Shown piece after piece: positions 37,136 to 46,249 of a DNA stretch of 64,000 nucleotides. The position numbers were made by a program, and so were the translations under genes. This DNA is from Variovorax boronicumulans. GTDB lineage: Bacteria; Pseudomonadota; Gammaproteobacteria; Burkholderiales; Burkholderiaceae_C. Below the pieces are notes generated by a model. It worked only from the letters and a program-made list of their open reading frames with translations, was not told where the DNA came from and ran no database searches. Position 1 is the first letter of the stretch, and the number at the start of each line of letters is the position of its first letter. The stretch covers positions 46,848-110,847 of the forward strand of contig NZ_VEDO01000020.1 of assembly GCF_007677875.1 (NCBI RefSeq), given 5' to 3'.

Positions 37136-37238
37136 CCGAGGCACCGCGCAGAGCCTGAGCGCAACGCAGGAGGATTCGGGCGGCGCCACAATCGCGCCCC
37201 GCACCCCGTTCCCTTCGGCCCGCACCGCCGCCTCCCGC

Positions 37239-38447
37239 ATGTCCGCCCCGCCCGCCGCGCCCGCCTCCTCCCCCGCGTTCTCCTTCCGCCGCATCGCCAT
37301 CCCCGCCTTCGGCCCCTCGCTGCTCTTCGGCCTGGGCGAGGGCGCGATCCTGCCGATCGTGCCGCTCATGGTGCGCGAGATGGGCGGCTCCGTGCCCGCG
37401 GCTGCGCTGATGGTCACGCTGATCGGCCTGGGCTCGCTGCTCAGCAACATCCCGGCCTCGCTGATCACCATGCGCTGGGGCGAGCGCGGCGCCATCGTCG
37501 CCGCCGGCCTGTGGAGCGCGCTGGGCATGGCGATCTGCGTGTTCACGGGCCACCTGGCGCTGTTCGCGCTGGGCTGCTTCATGGTGGGCATGTCGCAGGC
37601 CGTCTACAACCTGGCGCGCCAGAGCTACATGACCGAGGCCGTGCCGCTGCAGTTCCGGGCGCGTGCGCTGTCCACGCTGGGCGGCGTGATGCGCATCGGC
37701 ATGTTCGTCGGCCCCTTCCTGGGCGCGGCGGCCGTGCATGCCTTCGGCCTGTCGGGCGCCTACGGCGTGGGCATCGCGGGCGTGCTGGCCGCGGCGGCCC
37801 TGGGTTCGCGCGTGCCCGATCTCGAAGTGCCCAAGGCACCCCCGGGGCAAGCCGCACCAGCGGCCACCAGCATCGCTTCCACGCTGCGCGACCACCGCCG
37901 CACCTTCCTGACGCTGGGCCTGGGCGTCACGCTGCTGAGCGCCGTGCGCGCCTCGCGCCAGGTCGTGATCCCGCTGTGGGCCGACCACCTCATGCTGGCC
38001 CCGGCCGTCGCCTCGCTGGTCTACGGCCTGGCCGGCGGCATCGACATGCTGGTGTTCTACCCGGCCGGCAAGCTCATGGACCTCAAGGGCCGGCGCTGGG
38101 TGGCCGTGCCGTCCATGGTCATCATGGGCCTGGGCCTGCTGGCGATGCCATTCACCACCGGGTTCAACACGCTCCTGGCCGCGGCCCTGGCCATCGGTTT
38201 TGGCAACGGCATCGGCTCGGGCCTGATCATGACGCTGGGCGCCGACCATTCGCCGCGCCACGGCCGCGCGCACTTCCTGGGCGTGTGGCGGCTGATGGCC
38301 GACATCGGTTCGTCCAGCGGGCCGGCGCTGCTGTCCTTCCTGGCCGGCGCGCTGTCGCTGGGCTGGGGCATCGCGAGCATCGGCCTGGTGGCCTTCGCAG
38401 CGGCCGGCGTGCTGGCGCACTTCATTCCGGCGCGCGTGCCGCGCTGA
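37239..38447 (+). CDS. MFS transporter
   Basis: 402 residues, about 12 transmembrane helices with a central loop near residue 195-215. FGPSLLFGLGEGAILPIVPL begins helix 1. GKLMDLKGRRW in the second half and SYMTEAVPLQFRARALSTLG are MFS-like loop motifs. No cargo can be named. The stop is 12 bp from the stop of the convergent LysR gene. Confidence 0.87.
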   Translation: MSAPPAAPASSPAFSFRRIAIPAFGPSLLFGLGEGAILPIVPLMVREMGGSVPAAALMVTLIGLGSLLSNIPASLITMRWGERGAIVAAGLWSALGMAICVFTGHLALFALGCFMVGMSQAVYNLARQSYMTEAVPLQFRARALSTLGGVMRIGMFVGPFLGAAAVHAFGLSGAYGVGIAGVLAAAALGSRVPDLEVPKAPPGQAAPAATSIASTLRDHRRTFLTLGLGVTLLSAVRASRQVVIPLWADHLMLAPAVASLVYGLAGGIDMLVFYPAGKLMDLKGRRWVAVPSMVIMGLGLLAMPFTTGFNTLLAAALAIGFGNGIGSGLIMTLGADHSPRHGRAHFLGVWRLMADIGSSSGPALLSFLAGALSLGWGIASIGLVAFAAAGVLAHFIPARVPR

Positions 38448-38459
38448 GGCCGCGCCCGA

Positions 38460-39353
38460 TCAGCGCTCGCGCGACTGCGCGCGCAGCATCTGCACGAACG
38501 CCTGGGCCGCCGGCGACAGCGCGAGGCTGCGGCGCTGGTAGACGAAGAACTCCCGGTTCAGCGCCGGCGCGCGCAAGGGCAGGAAGCGGATGCCGAAGTT
38601 GGCCGCAAAACTGCGCGCGTAGTCGGGCACCATGGCCACGCCGAGCCCGGCGCCGACCAGCGCCAGCGCGGTCGTGAGGTAGCGCACCTCGGTGGCGGTC
38701 TGCATCGAGAGCGAGGCATCGTGTTCCTGCAGGCGCTGCTCGACATAGCGGCTGAAGTCGCCCGAGTACACCACCCAGCGCTCGCCCTGCAGTTCCCGCC
38801 ACTGCACGGCCTCGCGGCCGGCCAGCGGGTGCGCGGCAGCACAGACCAGGCGCATGGGCACGTGCATGAGGAAGCTGCGCGTCACGTCCTCGCCGATGGC
38901 GCGCTCCGGGCCGATGCCCAGTTCGGCATCGCCGCGGCGCACGGTGCCCACGATGTCGTCGGCCGAGCCATCGACGATGCGCAGGCCCACCTGCGGGTGC
39001 GCGCGCTCGAACCGCGCCAGCGCACCCGCCACCCAGGTACAGGCCATCAGCTGCGGCGCCACCACGCGCAGCACGCCGCTCTTCAAGCTGCGCAGGTCGC
39101 CCGCGCCCTCCTCGATCTGGCGCAGATCGTCGAGCATGCGCCGCGCCAGCGGCAGCAGCTGCTGACCGGCCTCGGTCAGCGTGACGGCATGGCGCGTGCG
39201 GTCGAACAGCTTGACGCCCAGTTCTTCCTCGAGCTGCTGCACCAGCATGCTGACGGCCGACTGGGTCAGGTGCAGCTGGCGCGCGGCCAGCGTGAAGCTC
39301 GCGCTGCGTGCCACGACCGAGAACGCACGCATCTGGCGAAGGGTGATGTTCAT
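38460..39353 (-). CDS. LysR-family transcriptional regulator
   Basis: 297 residues. The N-terminal helix-turn-helix (MNITLRQMRAFSVVARSASF, then LHLTQSAVSMLVQQLEEELG) and the effector domain with GDAELGIGP and AMVPDYARSF are standard. It is divergent from a DadA-like oxidase that heads a short operon, and a T-N11-A palindrome lies between them, so it most likely regulates that operon. Confidence 0.93.
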   Translation of the reverse strand: MNITLRQMRAFSVVARSASFTLAARQLHLTQSAVSMLVQQLEEELGVKLFDRTRHAVTLTEAGQQLLPLARRMLDDLRQIEEGAGDLRSLKSGVLRVVAPQLMACTWVAGALARFERAHPQVGLRIVDGSADDIVGTVRRGDAELGIGPERAIGEDVTRSFLMHVPMRLVCAAAHPLAGREAVQWRELQGERWVVYSGDFSRYVEQRLQEHDASLSMQTATEVRYLTTALALVGAGLGVAMVPDYARSFAANFGIRFLPLRAPALNREFFVYQRRSLALSPAAQAFVQMLRAQSRER

Positions 39354-39387
39354 GGCCGCACCATTGTGGCGCGGGCAACGACCATGA

Positions 39388-39424
39388 ATCAGAAATCCTG
39401 ATGCACAAATCAAACGAATTCGTT
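39388..39424. promoter_or_regulatory. LysR-type operator candidates between divergent genes
   Basis: ATCAG-N5-CTGAT at 39388-39402 contains the T-N11-A core of LysR boxes (T39389, A39401). A 12-bp perfect palindrome AACGAATTCGTT follows at 39413-39424. Both lie in the 108-bp gap between the LysR gene and the oxidase gene it probably controls. Confidence 0.55.
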
Positions 39425-39461
39425 GGCTTGATGCGCCCAGCGCCCGCACAATCCGCCGCCT

Positions 39462-40697
39462 ATGCATGTCGCCGTCATCGGGACCGGCATCGTCGGCACC
39501 TGCACCGCCGCCTGGCTGCAGCGCGACGGTCACCAGGTCACCTTCTTCGATCCGCTGGAGCCTGGGGAGGCGTGTTCCTTCGGCAACGCGGGCTCGCTCT
39601 CGCCCAGCGCCTGCCTGCCCGTGGGCATGCCGGGCATGTGGAAGCGCGTGCCTGACTGGCTGCTCGACCCGCTGGGCCCGCTCACCGTGCGCTGGCGCCA
39701 TGCGCCCGTGGTGCTGCCCTGGCTGGTGCGCATGCTGCGGCATTCCTCGCGCGAGGAGGTCACGCGCATCGCCACCGCATTGCGCGGCCTGCTGGTGCCC
39801 ATCTTCGACTGCTACGGCCCGCTGCTGCAGGATGCCCAGGCGACGGATTTGGTGCGCCGCAGCGGCTGCCTCTACGTCTACTCCTCGCGCGAGAAGGCCG
39901 CGCAATGGGCCTGGGGCATGCATTTGCGCCGCTCGCTGGGCGTGCAGATGCGCGATGTCGAGCAGGACGAGCTGGAGGAGCTGGAGCCCGACCTCAAGGG
40001 GCGCTTTCGCTTCGGCATCCTGGCGCCCGAGAACGGCTCCACGACAGACCCCTCGGCCCTGGTCAAGGCGCTGCACGCGCATTGCATGGCGCGCGGCGCG
40101 GTGCATCTGCGCAAGCACGTGGCCGGTTTCGAACGCCAGGGCCGCCGCGTCACGGGCGTGCGCACCGACGAAGGCGCCTGCCTGCCGGTCGACGGCGTGG
40201 TGGTGGCGGCCGGCGCCTGGTCGCGGCCGCTCGCGGCGCAGCTGGGAGCGCGCGTGCCGCTGGAGACGCAGCGCGGCTACCACGTCACGGTGCGCAGTTC
40301 CAACCTGCAGCTGCGCCACACCGTGATGGCGGTGGAGAACAACCTCATGGTCAATCCCATGGCCATGGGCCTGCGCCTGGCCGGCACGGTGGAGTTCGCT
40401 GGCCTGAAGGCAGCGCCGCGCTACGAGCGTGCGCAAGCCTTGCTGCGCCTGGGCCGCCAGCTGTTTCCGCACCTGGACACCAGCGCAACGACGCAGTGGA
40501 TGGGCCACCGGCCCTGCCTGCCCGACAGCCTGCCCGTGGTCGGCCGCGCCCGCCACGCCGACAACGCCTGGCTCGCCTTCGGCCACGGCCACATGGGCAT
40601 GTGCATGGGCGCGAGCACGGGGCGCGAGGTGGCGCACCTCGTGGCGGGCCGGCCCACGCAAGTCGATCTCACGCCGTTCCGGCCGGACCGCTTCTGA
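39462..40697 (+). CDS. FAD-dependent amino-acid oxidase/dehydrogenase (DadA-like)
   Basis: 411 residues. HVAVIGTGIVGTCTAAWLQR is the FAD-binding start; SFGNAGSLSPSACLPVG and the C-terminal GRARHADNAWLAFGHGHMGM are as in D-amino-acid dehydrogenases of the DAO family. It should deaminate an amino acid or oxidise a cyclic amine and pass electrons to the membrane or oxygen. The downstream RidA would deal with an imine product. The next start is one base after its stop. Confidence 0.88.
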   Translation: MHVAVIGTGIVGTCTAAWLQRDGHQVTFFDPLEPGEACSFGNAGSLSPSACLPVGMPGMWKRVPDWLLDPLGPLTVRWRHAPVVLPWLVRMLRHSSREEVTRIATALRGLLVPIFDCYGPLLQDAQATDLVRRSGCLYVYSSREKAAQWAWGMHLRRSLGVQMRDVEQDELEELEPDLKGRFRFGILAPENGSTTDPSALVKALHAHCMARGAVHLRKHVAGFERQGRRVTGVRTDEGACLPVDGVVVAAGAWSRPLAAQLGARVPLETQRGYHVTVRSSNLQLRHTVMAVENNLMVNPMAMGLRLAGTVEFAGLKAAPRYERAQALLRLGRQLFPHLDTSATTQWMGHRPCLPDSLPVVGRARHADNAWLAFGHGHMGMCMGASTGREVAHLVAGRPTQVDLTPFRPDRF

Positions 40698-40698
40698 G

Positions 40699-42699
40699 AT
40701 GCCGGACATCGCGCTGATCTGCACCGCAGGCTTCGCCGACGTGCTGACGCTCGCGCGGCAGAACCGCGCCGACCCCTACGCGCTGCACGTGCCGGCTTCG
40801 CCCTGGCCGCAGCTGCTGCCAGCCGACTGGCGCATCGAGGCGCGCGGCCGCATCGATGCCGCCGGCGCCGAGGTCGAGCCGCTGGACATGGCCGGCGTGC
40901 TCGAAGCGCTGGCCGCGCTGCCGCGGACGCCTGCCGGCATCGCGATCTGTCTGCTGTTCGCGCAGCGCAACCCCGCGCACGAGAAAGCGCTGGCGCAGCA
41001 CATCGCGCAGCGGTGGCCCGATCTTCCAGTGGTCTGCTCGCACACGGTGCTGGCGCAGGACGGCGAGTACGAGCGTACGCTGGCGACCGTGCAGGCGCTG
41101 GGCCTGCAGGCGCCGGCCGCAGCACCGGCATCCGCGCCCGACGAAGGACTGCCGCAGCAGCTGGAGGCGCTGGCCGACCGCATGCAGCAGCGGCTCGTGG
41201 CCGAAGCCGTCTCCAGTGTGGTGCGCGAGGCCATGGACTGCGCCGCCGCCGTCTTCCTGCCCGACGGCCGGCTCGTCGCCCAGGCCCGCACGCTGCCGCT
41301 GCTGCTGGGCAGCCTGTCGCCGGCCGTGGCCGGGCTGCTCGCGCTCTACCCCGCCGAGGCCATGGCCGAGGGCGACGGCTACCTGCTCAACGACCCCTGG
41401 CACGGCGGCACGCACCTGCCCGACCTCACGCTCGTGCGCCCGGTCTGCGTGGCCGGCCGCACGGTGGCGCTCGTGGCCTGCGTGCTGCACCACCAGGACG
41501 TGGGCGGCATCGCGCCGGGCTCGGTGCCCACGCACGCGACCAGCATCCAGCAGGAGGGCCTGCGCATCCCGCCCACACCGCTGTACCGCGCGGGCGCGGT
41601 CGACGCCGCGCTGCTGCGCCTCTTGCGCGCCAACAGCCGCATGCCCGAGAACCTCGAAGGCGACCTGGCCGCGCAATGGACCTGCCTGGCGCAAGGCACG
41701 CAGGAGCTCGCCGCGCTGTGGCAGCGCATGCCCGATGCGGCCACGCGCTGCGGCGCCGCCCTGGCGGCATCGGAAGCCGCGGCCCGCGCCGCACTGGCGG
41801 CCGCGCCCGATGGCGACTACACCTTCGAGGACGCGCTGGACGGCGACGGCCTCACGGCCGCGCCCGTGCGCGTGGCGGTCTGCATCCGCAAGCGCGGCGA
41901 CCGCGCCGAACTCGACCTCACGGGCTGCGCCGACCAGACCCCGGGCCCCGTGAACGCCGCGCGCGGTGCGGTGCAGGCGGCCGTGGCCTACTTCGCGCGC
42001 ATGCTCGCGCCGCAGGCCGCCCCCAACGACGGCAGCCTCGCGCCGCTCACGCTGCGCACGCGGCCCGGCAGCATCGTCGACCCGGCGTTTCCGGCCGCCG
42101 TCAACGCGCGCACCAACCTCGTCAAGCTGCTGGCCAACGCGCTGCTGGGCGCCTGGGCCCAGGCGCTGCCGGCGCGCATGCCGGCGCCCAACGCGGGCGA
42201 AGCCGTGGTGCTCTCGCTGGGCGGCACGCGGCCCGATGGCACGCCCTGGCTGCTGACCGAGATCATCGCCTCGGCGGCCGGCGGTGCGCCCACGGGGCCG
42301 GGCGGCTCGGGCGTGTCCACCGACGTGGGCAACGCCCGCAGCACGCCGGCCGAGGCCATCGAGGCCCAGGTCCCGCTGCGCGTGGAACGCGTGGCCCTGC
42401 GCGCCGGCTCGGGCGGCGCCGGCCGCCACCGCGGCGGCGACGGCGTGGTCCGCGTCTACCGCCTGCTGCACGGCAGCGGCAGCATTTCCTACCGCGGCAA
42501 GCGCCACGGCATCGCGCCCCAGGGCGCGGCCGGCGGGCGGCCAGGCGCCTGCGCCGCCGCACGCATCGAACGCGCGGACGGCCGCATCGAAGCCCTGCCC
42601 GCCAAGGCCCGTGCGCAGTGGCAGGCCGGCGACCGGCTCGTGGTCGAGACCGCGGGCGGCGGCGGCTGGGGGCCGCCAGCGCCCGAGCCCTCCGCATGA
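40699..42699 (+). CDS. hydantoinase B/oxoprolinase-family protein with truncated HyuA-like N-terminus
   Basis: 666 residues. Residues about 1-130 (TAGFADVLTLARQNRADPYA, AICLLFAQRNPAHEKALAQH) resemble an internal part of HyuA, the ATP-binding subunit, but the HyuA DxGGTFTD phosphate loop and its large core are absent. A short Ala/Pro linker (about 132-148) leads into a full-length HyuB domain (PDGRLVAQARTLPLLLGSLS, YLLNDPWHGGTHLPDLTL, the Gly-rich end). Normal enzymes (5-oxoprolinase, N-methylhydantoinase) need both subunits to open a lactam with ATP. No separate hyuA is nearby. Confidence 0.85.
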   Translation: MPDIALICTAGFADVLTLARQNRADPYALHVPASPWPQLLPADWRIEARGRIDAAGAEVEPLDMAGVLEALAALPRTPAGIAICLLFAQRNPAHEKALAQHIAQRWPDLPVVCSHTVLAQDGEYERTLATVQALGLQAPAAAPASAPDEGLPQQLEALADRMQQRLVAEAVSSVVREAMDCAAAVFLPDGRLVAQARTLPLLLGSLSPAVAGLLALYPAEAMAEGDGYLLNDPWHGGTHLPDLTLVRPVCVAGRTVALVACVLHHQDVGGIAPGSVPTHATSIQQEGLRIPPTPLYRAGAVDAALLRLLRANSRMPENLEGDLAAQWTCLAQGTQELAALWQRMPDAATRCGAALAASEAAARAALAAAPDGDYTFEDALDGDGLTAAPVRVAVCIRKRGDRAELDLTGCADQTPGPVNAARGAVQAAVAYFARMLAPQAAPNDGSLAPLTLRTRPGSIVDPAFPAAVNARTNLVKLLANALLGAWAQALPARMPAPNAGEAVVLSLGGTRPDGTPWLLTEIIASAAGGAPTGPGGSGVSTDVGNARSTPAEAIEAQVPLRVERVALRAGSGGAGRHRGGDGVVRVYRLLHGSGSISYRGKRHGIAPQGAAGGRPGACAAARIERADGRIEALPAKARAQWQAGDRLVVETAGGGGWGPPAPEPSA

Positions 42700-42760
42700 C
42701 ATCCGCCCTGCACGTTTCCTGCATGGCCACCCCGGTTCCCTTCCTTTCCGAAAGTGCCCC

Positions 42761-43744
42761 ATGACCCAGCCCCTCTCCCGCCGACAGTCCCTGCGCCGCC
42801 TGTTCGCTGGTACCGCCGTGGCCGCCGCGCCGCTGCTCGCCCAGGCCCAGGGCGGCAAGACCATGCGCATCGTCGTGCCGTTCCCGCCCGGTGGCAGCAC
42901 CGACCTGCTGGCGCGCCGCATGGGTGAGAAGCTGTCGGTGGCGCTGGGCCAGACCGTCATCGTGGAGAACCGAGCGGGCGCGGGCGGCACGGTGGGCGCC
43001 GACTATGTGGCCAAGTCCGCGCCCGACGGCATGACGCTGCTGATGGGCGTGACGGGCAGCAACGCCATCGCACAGGCGCTGTACCCCAAGCTGCCCTACG
43101 ACGTGGTCAAGGACTTCGCGCCCGTCTCCATGGTCGTGAGCTCGCCGCTGGTGGTCACCGTGAACCCGAAGGTCAAGGCCGACACCCTGGCCGAATTCAT
43201 CGCGCTGGCCAAGGCCAGGCCAGGCTCCATCAGCTACGGCTCGGCCGGCAACGGCACCTCCATGCACCTGACGGGCGAGATGTTCAAGCAGGCCACGAAG
43301 ACCTCGATGGTGCACATCCCCTACCGCGGCAGCGCCGGCATGCTGCAAGACCTCATGGGCGGCCAGATCGAGGCGACCTTCGGCGACCTGCTGGTGGTGA
43401 TGCCGCAGCTGGAGGCCGGCAAGCTGCGCGCGCTGGCCGTCACCTCCAAACAGCGCCACCCCATGCTGCCCAAGGTGCCGACCGTGGCCGAGAGCGGCTA
43501 CCCGGGCTTCGAGGCGCTGTCCTGGCAGGGCCTGTTCGCCCCGAGCGCCACGCCGCCCGAGCTCATCGCCAAGATCAGCACGGAGGTCAACAAGGCCATC
43601 AAGACACCCGAGATCGCCGACTTCTTCGCCGCGCGCGGCTTCCTGATCGAGGGCACGACGCCGGCCGCGTTCAAGGCCTTGATCGAGGCCGAGGTGAAGA
43701 AGTGGACGCCCATCGTCAAGACCTCCGGCGCCAAGGCCGACTGA
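42761..43744 (+). CDS. tripartite tricarboxylate transporter (TTT) binding protein, Bug/TctC family
   Basis: 327 residues with a Tat-like signal (SRRQSLRRLFAG, cleavage after AQAQ near 30). MRIVVPFPPGGSTDLLARRM is the Bug family opening, followed by ENRAGAGGTVGADYVAKSAPDG and the HIPYRGSAGMLQDL block. Bug proteins bind varied carboxylates. No TctA/TctB membrane genes are here, so it must borrow a permease or act as a sensor, as is usual for Burkholderiales. Its stop overlaps the RidA ATG. Confidence 0.95.
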   Translation: MTQPLSRRQSLRRLFAGTAVAAAPLLAQAQGGKTMRIVVPFPPGGSTDLLARRMGEKLSVALGQTVIVENRAGAGGTVGADYVAKSAPDGMTLLMGVTGSNAIAQALYPKLPYDVVKDFAPVSMVVSSPLVVTVNPKVKADTLAEFIALAKARPGSISYGSAGNGTSMHLTGEMFKQATKTSMVHIPYRGSAGMLQDLMGGQIEATFGDLLVVMPQLEAGKLRALAVTSKQRHPMLPKVPTVAESGYPGFEALSWQGLFAPSATPPELIAKISTEVNKAIKTPEIADFFAARGFLIEGTTPAAFKALIEAEVKKWTPIVKTSGAKAD

Positions 43745-44133
43745 TGGACGCGCCGATCGAACGCATCGGCGCCGTGGTGCGCGCCGGCCAGCGCCAGCCG
43801 ATCTCGGCCGCCGTGGCCTGGGACCGGCTCGTCTTCGTCTCTGGCCAGGTGCCCATGACGCCGGCCGGCCCGGCCGCGCCCGACATCGCGGGCCAGACCC
43901 ACGCCACGCTGGACCACATCGAACGCATCCTGCGCGAAGCTGGCTGCACGCTGGAAGACGTGGTCAAGACCACCGTCTGGCTCACCGATGCGGTGGACTA
44001 CCCGGCCTTCAACGCGGCTTACGCGGAGCGTTTTCCGGCCGAGCAGGCACCCGCGCGCTCGACCGTGATCGCCGGGCTCATTGCGCCCGTGAAGGTGGAG
44101 ATCGAGGCCGTGGCGGTTCGGCCTGCGGCTTAG
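43744..44133 (+). CDS. RidA-family protein, cytoplasmic
   Basis: 129 residues without a signal peptide. RLVFVSGQVPMTPAG, DVVKTTVWLTD, the Arg in APARSTVIAGL (RidA R105 position) and VKVEIEAVAV are Rid features. It may hydrolyse imine or enamine intermediates released by the FAD oxidase three genes upstream. It is the last gene of the LysR-divergent operon, with a one-base overlap of stop and start. Confidence 0.93.
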   Translation: MDAPIERIGAVVRAGQRQPISAAVAWDRLVFVSGQVPMTPAGPAAPDIAGQTHATLDHIERILREAGCTLEDVVKTTVWLTDAVDYPAFNAAYAERFPAEQAPARSTVIAGLIAPVKVEIEAVAVRPAA

Positions 44134-44148
44134 AACAAGTTCACGTTC

Positions 44149-44829
44149 TCAGATCCGCCAGGCCTGCGCCCAGGCCCAGAACCCGTCCAGCAGTTCTTCT
44201 CTCGCCTCTTCATCGCTGCGGCCGCTGCGCCGCAGCACATGGAAGCCGTGGTCGGCCTCGGCGATGTCCAGGTGCGTGGCCATGCCGTCCAGCTGCCGGC
44301 CCATCTGCGCATAGGGCGCCGGCTCGGCCAAGGCATCGCGGGTGCCGCGGATGAACAGCATTGGCAGGTCGATCTGCGCCAGGTGCGCGGCACGGTCCGT
44401 CTCCGGCCGGCCCGCCGGGTGCAGCGGAAAGCCCAGGAAGACCAGGCCCTGCACGCCAGGCAGGGCCTCGGCGGCCTGTGCCTGGGACGTCATGCGCCCG
44501 CCGAAGGACTTGCCGCCCGCCAGCAGCGGCAGCCCGGGCCAGCGGGCCTGCGCCCAGGCCACCGCGGCACGCACCGTGGCCTGCGCGACGGGGGCCGCGT
44601 CCACCCGGCGCGAACCCGCCTGCATGTACGGGAACTGGTAGCGCAGGCACGCGATGCGGCGCGCGGCCAGACCCTGGGCGACCTCCACCATGAAGGCATG
44701 GTCCATGCCGGCGCCCGCCCCATGGGCGAACACGTAGGCGGCTTCAGTGTCGTCGGGCGTGGTGGCGATGGCATCGACGCAGTGGCCAAGCGCCGTGGTC
44801 AGCGCCAGGGCTTCGGTGTGCACATCCAC
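44149..44829 (-). CDS. alpha/beta hydrolase (Tex30/KANL3-like)
   Basis: 226 residues. VFAHGAGAGMDHAFMVEVAQ holds the oxyanion region, LLAGGKSFGGRMTS the nucleophile Ser (G-x-S-x-G), FIRGTRDALAEP the acid and ADHGFHVLRR the His. The family (dienelactone-hydrolase-like) has no settled physiological substrate. It lies 14 bp after the M20 peptidase stop on the same strand and may be cotranscribed. Confidence 0.88.
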   Translation of the reverse strand: MDVHTEALALTTALGHCVDAIATTPDDTEAAYVFAHGAGAGMDHAFMVEVAQGLAARRIACLRYQFPYMQAGSRRVDAAPVAQATVRAAVAWAQARWPGLPLLAGGKSFGGRMTSQAQAAEALPGVQGLVFLGFPLHPAGRPETDRAAHLAQIDLPMLFIRGTRDALAEPAPYAQMGRQLDGMATHLDIAEADHGFHVLRRSGRSDEEAREELLDGFWAWAQAWRI

Positions 44830-44843
44830 GCCCCGGTCTGCGC

Positions 44844-46196
44844 CTACCAGCCGACCTGGCCGCGGCCCGTGTCCATGACCATGCGCGCGGCGAGGTACAG
44901 GCGCGGCGCCACGTTGGACACCAGCACGTACTCGTCGTCATTGGAGTGCGCGCCGAAGCCGCGCAGGCCGAAGCTCTCCAGCACGCCGCCGCGCGGGCGC
45001 AGGCCGGCGAAGGCCGCATCGGTGCCGCCGCCGGTGGCGCGCTCGCGGATCTCCAGCGGCATGTCCAGGCCGCCGTACAGGCCGCGGGCATGCTGCGCCA
45101 GCGCACGCGAGGCCGCGTTCGACACGAAGGCCGGGCGGCTGCGGTAGAAGGTGAGGTCGATCTTGGTGTCCGGGATCAGCTTGTCCTCGATGGCCTTTTT
45201 GAGCGATGCCTCCATGAGGTCCAGGTCGGCATTGGTCAGCGAGCGCACGTCGGCCACCGCCGTGGCCTCGGCCGGGATCACATTGCGCGAGTTGCCCGCG
45301 TTGGCCACGGTCCAGTTGATCTGCAGGCCCTTGGCCGGGTCGCCGAACTGGCGCGACTTGAGCATCTGGTGCGCGAGCTCGTACAGCGCGTTGCGCCCCT
45401 GCTCGGGCGCGGCGCCGGCATGGCTGGCCTTGCCGGTCACCTTCATCTCGACGATGGCAATGCTGCTCGTGGCCAGGCGCACCATGTCGCCGCCCTGGGC
45501 CGTGGCGCTGCCGCCGCCCTCGAACGAGAACACCGCGTCGTAGGCGCTGCCCATCTCCGTCAGGAAGGGGCCGGAGCCCGGCGAGCCGACCTCCTCGTCG
45601 CCGTTGATCAGCACGCCGAGTTCGGCGAAGTCGTTGACGCCGTTGCGCGCCAGCAGTTCCACCACGTGCAGGATCAGCGCCACGCCCTGCTTGTCGTCGG
45701 CGATGCCCAGGCCGTAGGCACGGTCGCCATCGATGCGGAAGGGCTGCTTGGCGCCCATGCCGCGCGGATACACGGTGTCCATGTGGGCGATCAGCAGCAC
45801 CTTCTTGGCGCCCGTGCCCTTGCGCGTGGCATAGACCATGCTGCCCAGCTCCGCGCCGTTCAGTTGCGGGTGGAAGCCCGGCGCGCGCGTCGGCTTGATC
45901 TCCACCTGCATGCCGGCCTTGCGCAGCCGCTCGGCCACGGTGCCGCTGAGCTGGCGCAAGCCCTCCAGGTCGCGGCTGCCGGACTCGATGCCGACCAGCG
46001 TCTCCAGCGTCTTGAGGTAGGGACCGACCTCGGCCTGGGTCTGCGCGCGCAGCGCGGCGTCCACGGGCACGGCGGCCTGCGCAGGCGCTGCGGCCGGCGC
46101 GGCGGCCTTGGGCGCCATCGGCGCGCAGGCGCCGAGCAGCAATGCCGAGGCCACGGCGCTGGCCAGCAAGCCTGGACGGAGGGAAACGAGAGACAT
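44844..46196 (-). CDS. M20 family glutamate carboxypeptidase (CPG2-like), exported
   Basis: 450 residues. The signal ends in LLGAC, a lipobox. The dizinc site is complete: AHMDTVYPRG, GLGIADDKQGVA, INGDEEVGSPGS, SFEGGG and the late His in GAHSNDDEY. The dimerisation-domain motif KASHAGAAPEQGRNALYEL is close to carboxypeptidase G2 of Pseudomonas, which removes C-terminal glutamate from folates and other N-acyl glutamates. It probably acts in the periplasm or at the outer membrane. It belongs to a leftward group with an MFS carrier and two alpha/beta hydrolases. Confidence 0.92.
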   Translation of the reverse strand: MSLVSLRPGLLASAVASALLLGACAPMAPKAAAPAAAPAQAAVPVDAALRAQTQAEVGPYLKTLETLVGIESGSRDLEGLRQLSGTVAERLRKAGMQVEIKPTRAPGFHPQLNGAELGSMVYATRKGTGAKKVLLIAHMDTVYPRGMGAKQPFRIDGDRAYGLGIADDKQGVALILHVVELLARNGVNDFAELGVLINGDEEVGSPGSGPFLTEMGSAYDAVFSFEGGGSATAQGGDMVRLATSSIAIVEMKVTGKASHAGAAPEQGRNALYELAHQMLKSRQFGDPAKGLQINWTVANAGNSRNVIPAEATAVADVRSLTNADLDLMEASLKKAIEDKLIPDTKIDLTFYRSRPAFVSNAASRALAQHARGLYGGLDMPLEIRERATGGGTDAAFAGLRPRGGVLESFGLRGFGAHSNDDEYVLVSNVAPRLYLAARMVMDTGRGQVGW

Positions 46197-46249
46197 CGGG
46201 AGAACTCCTGGGGATCCGAAAAACCGCGCAGTGTAGAACCCCGTCCGCT

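Noticed and set aside
42761..43744. Complete TTT transporter
   Set aside because: Only the binding protein is present; no TctA or TctB membrane genes lie nearby.
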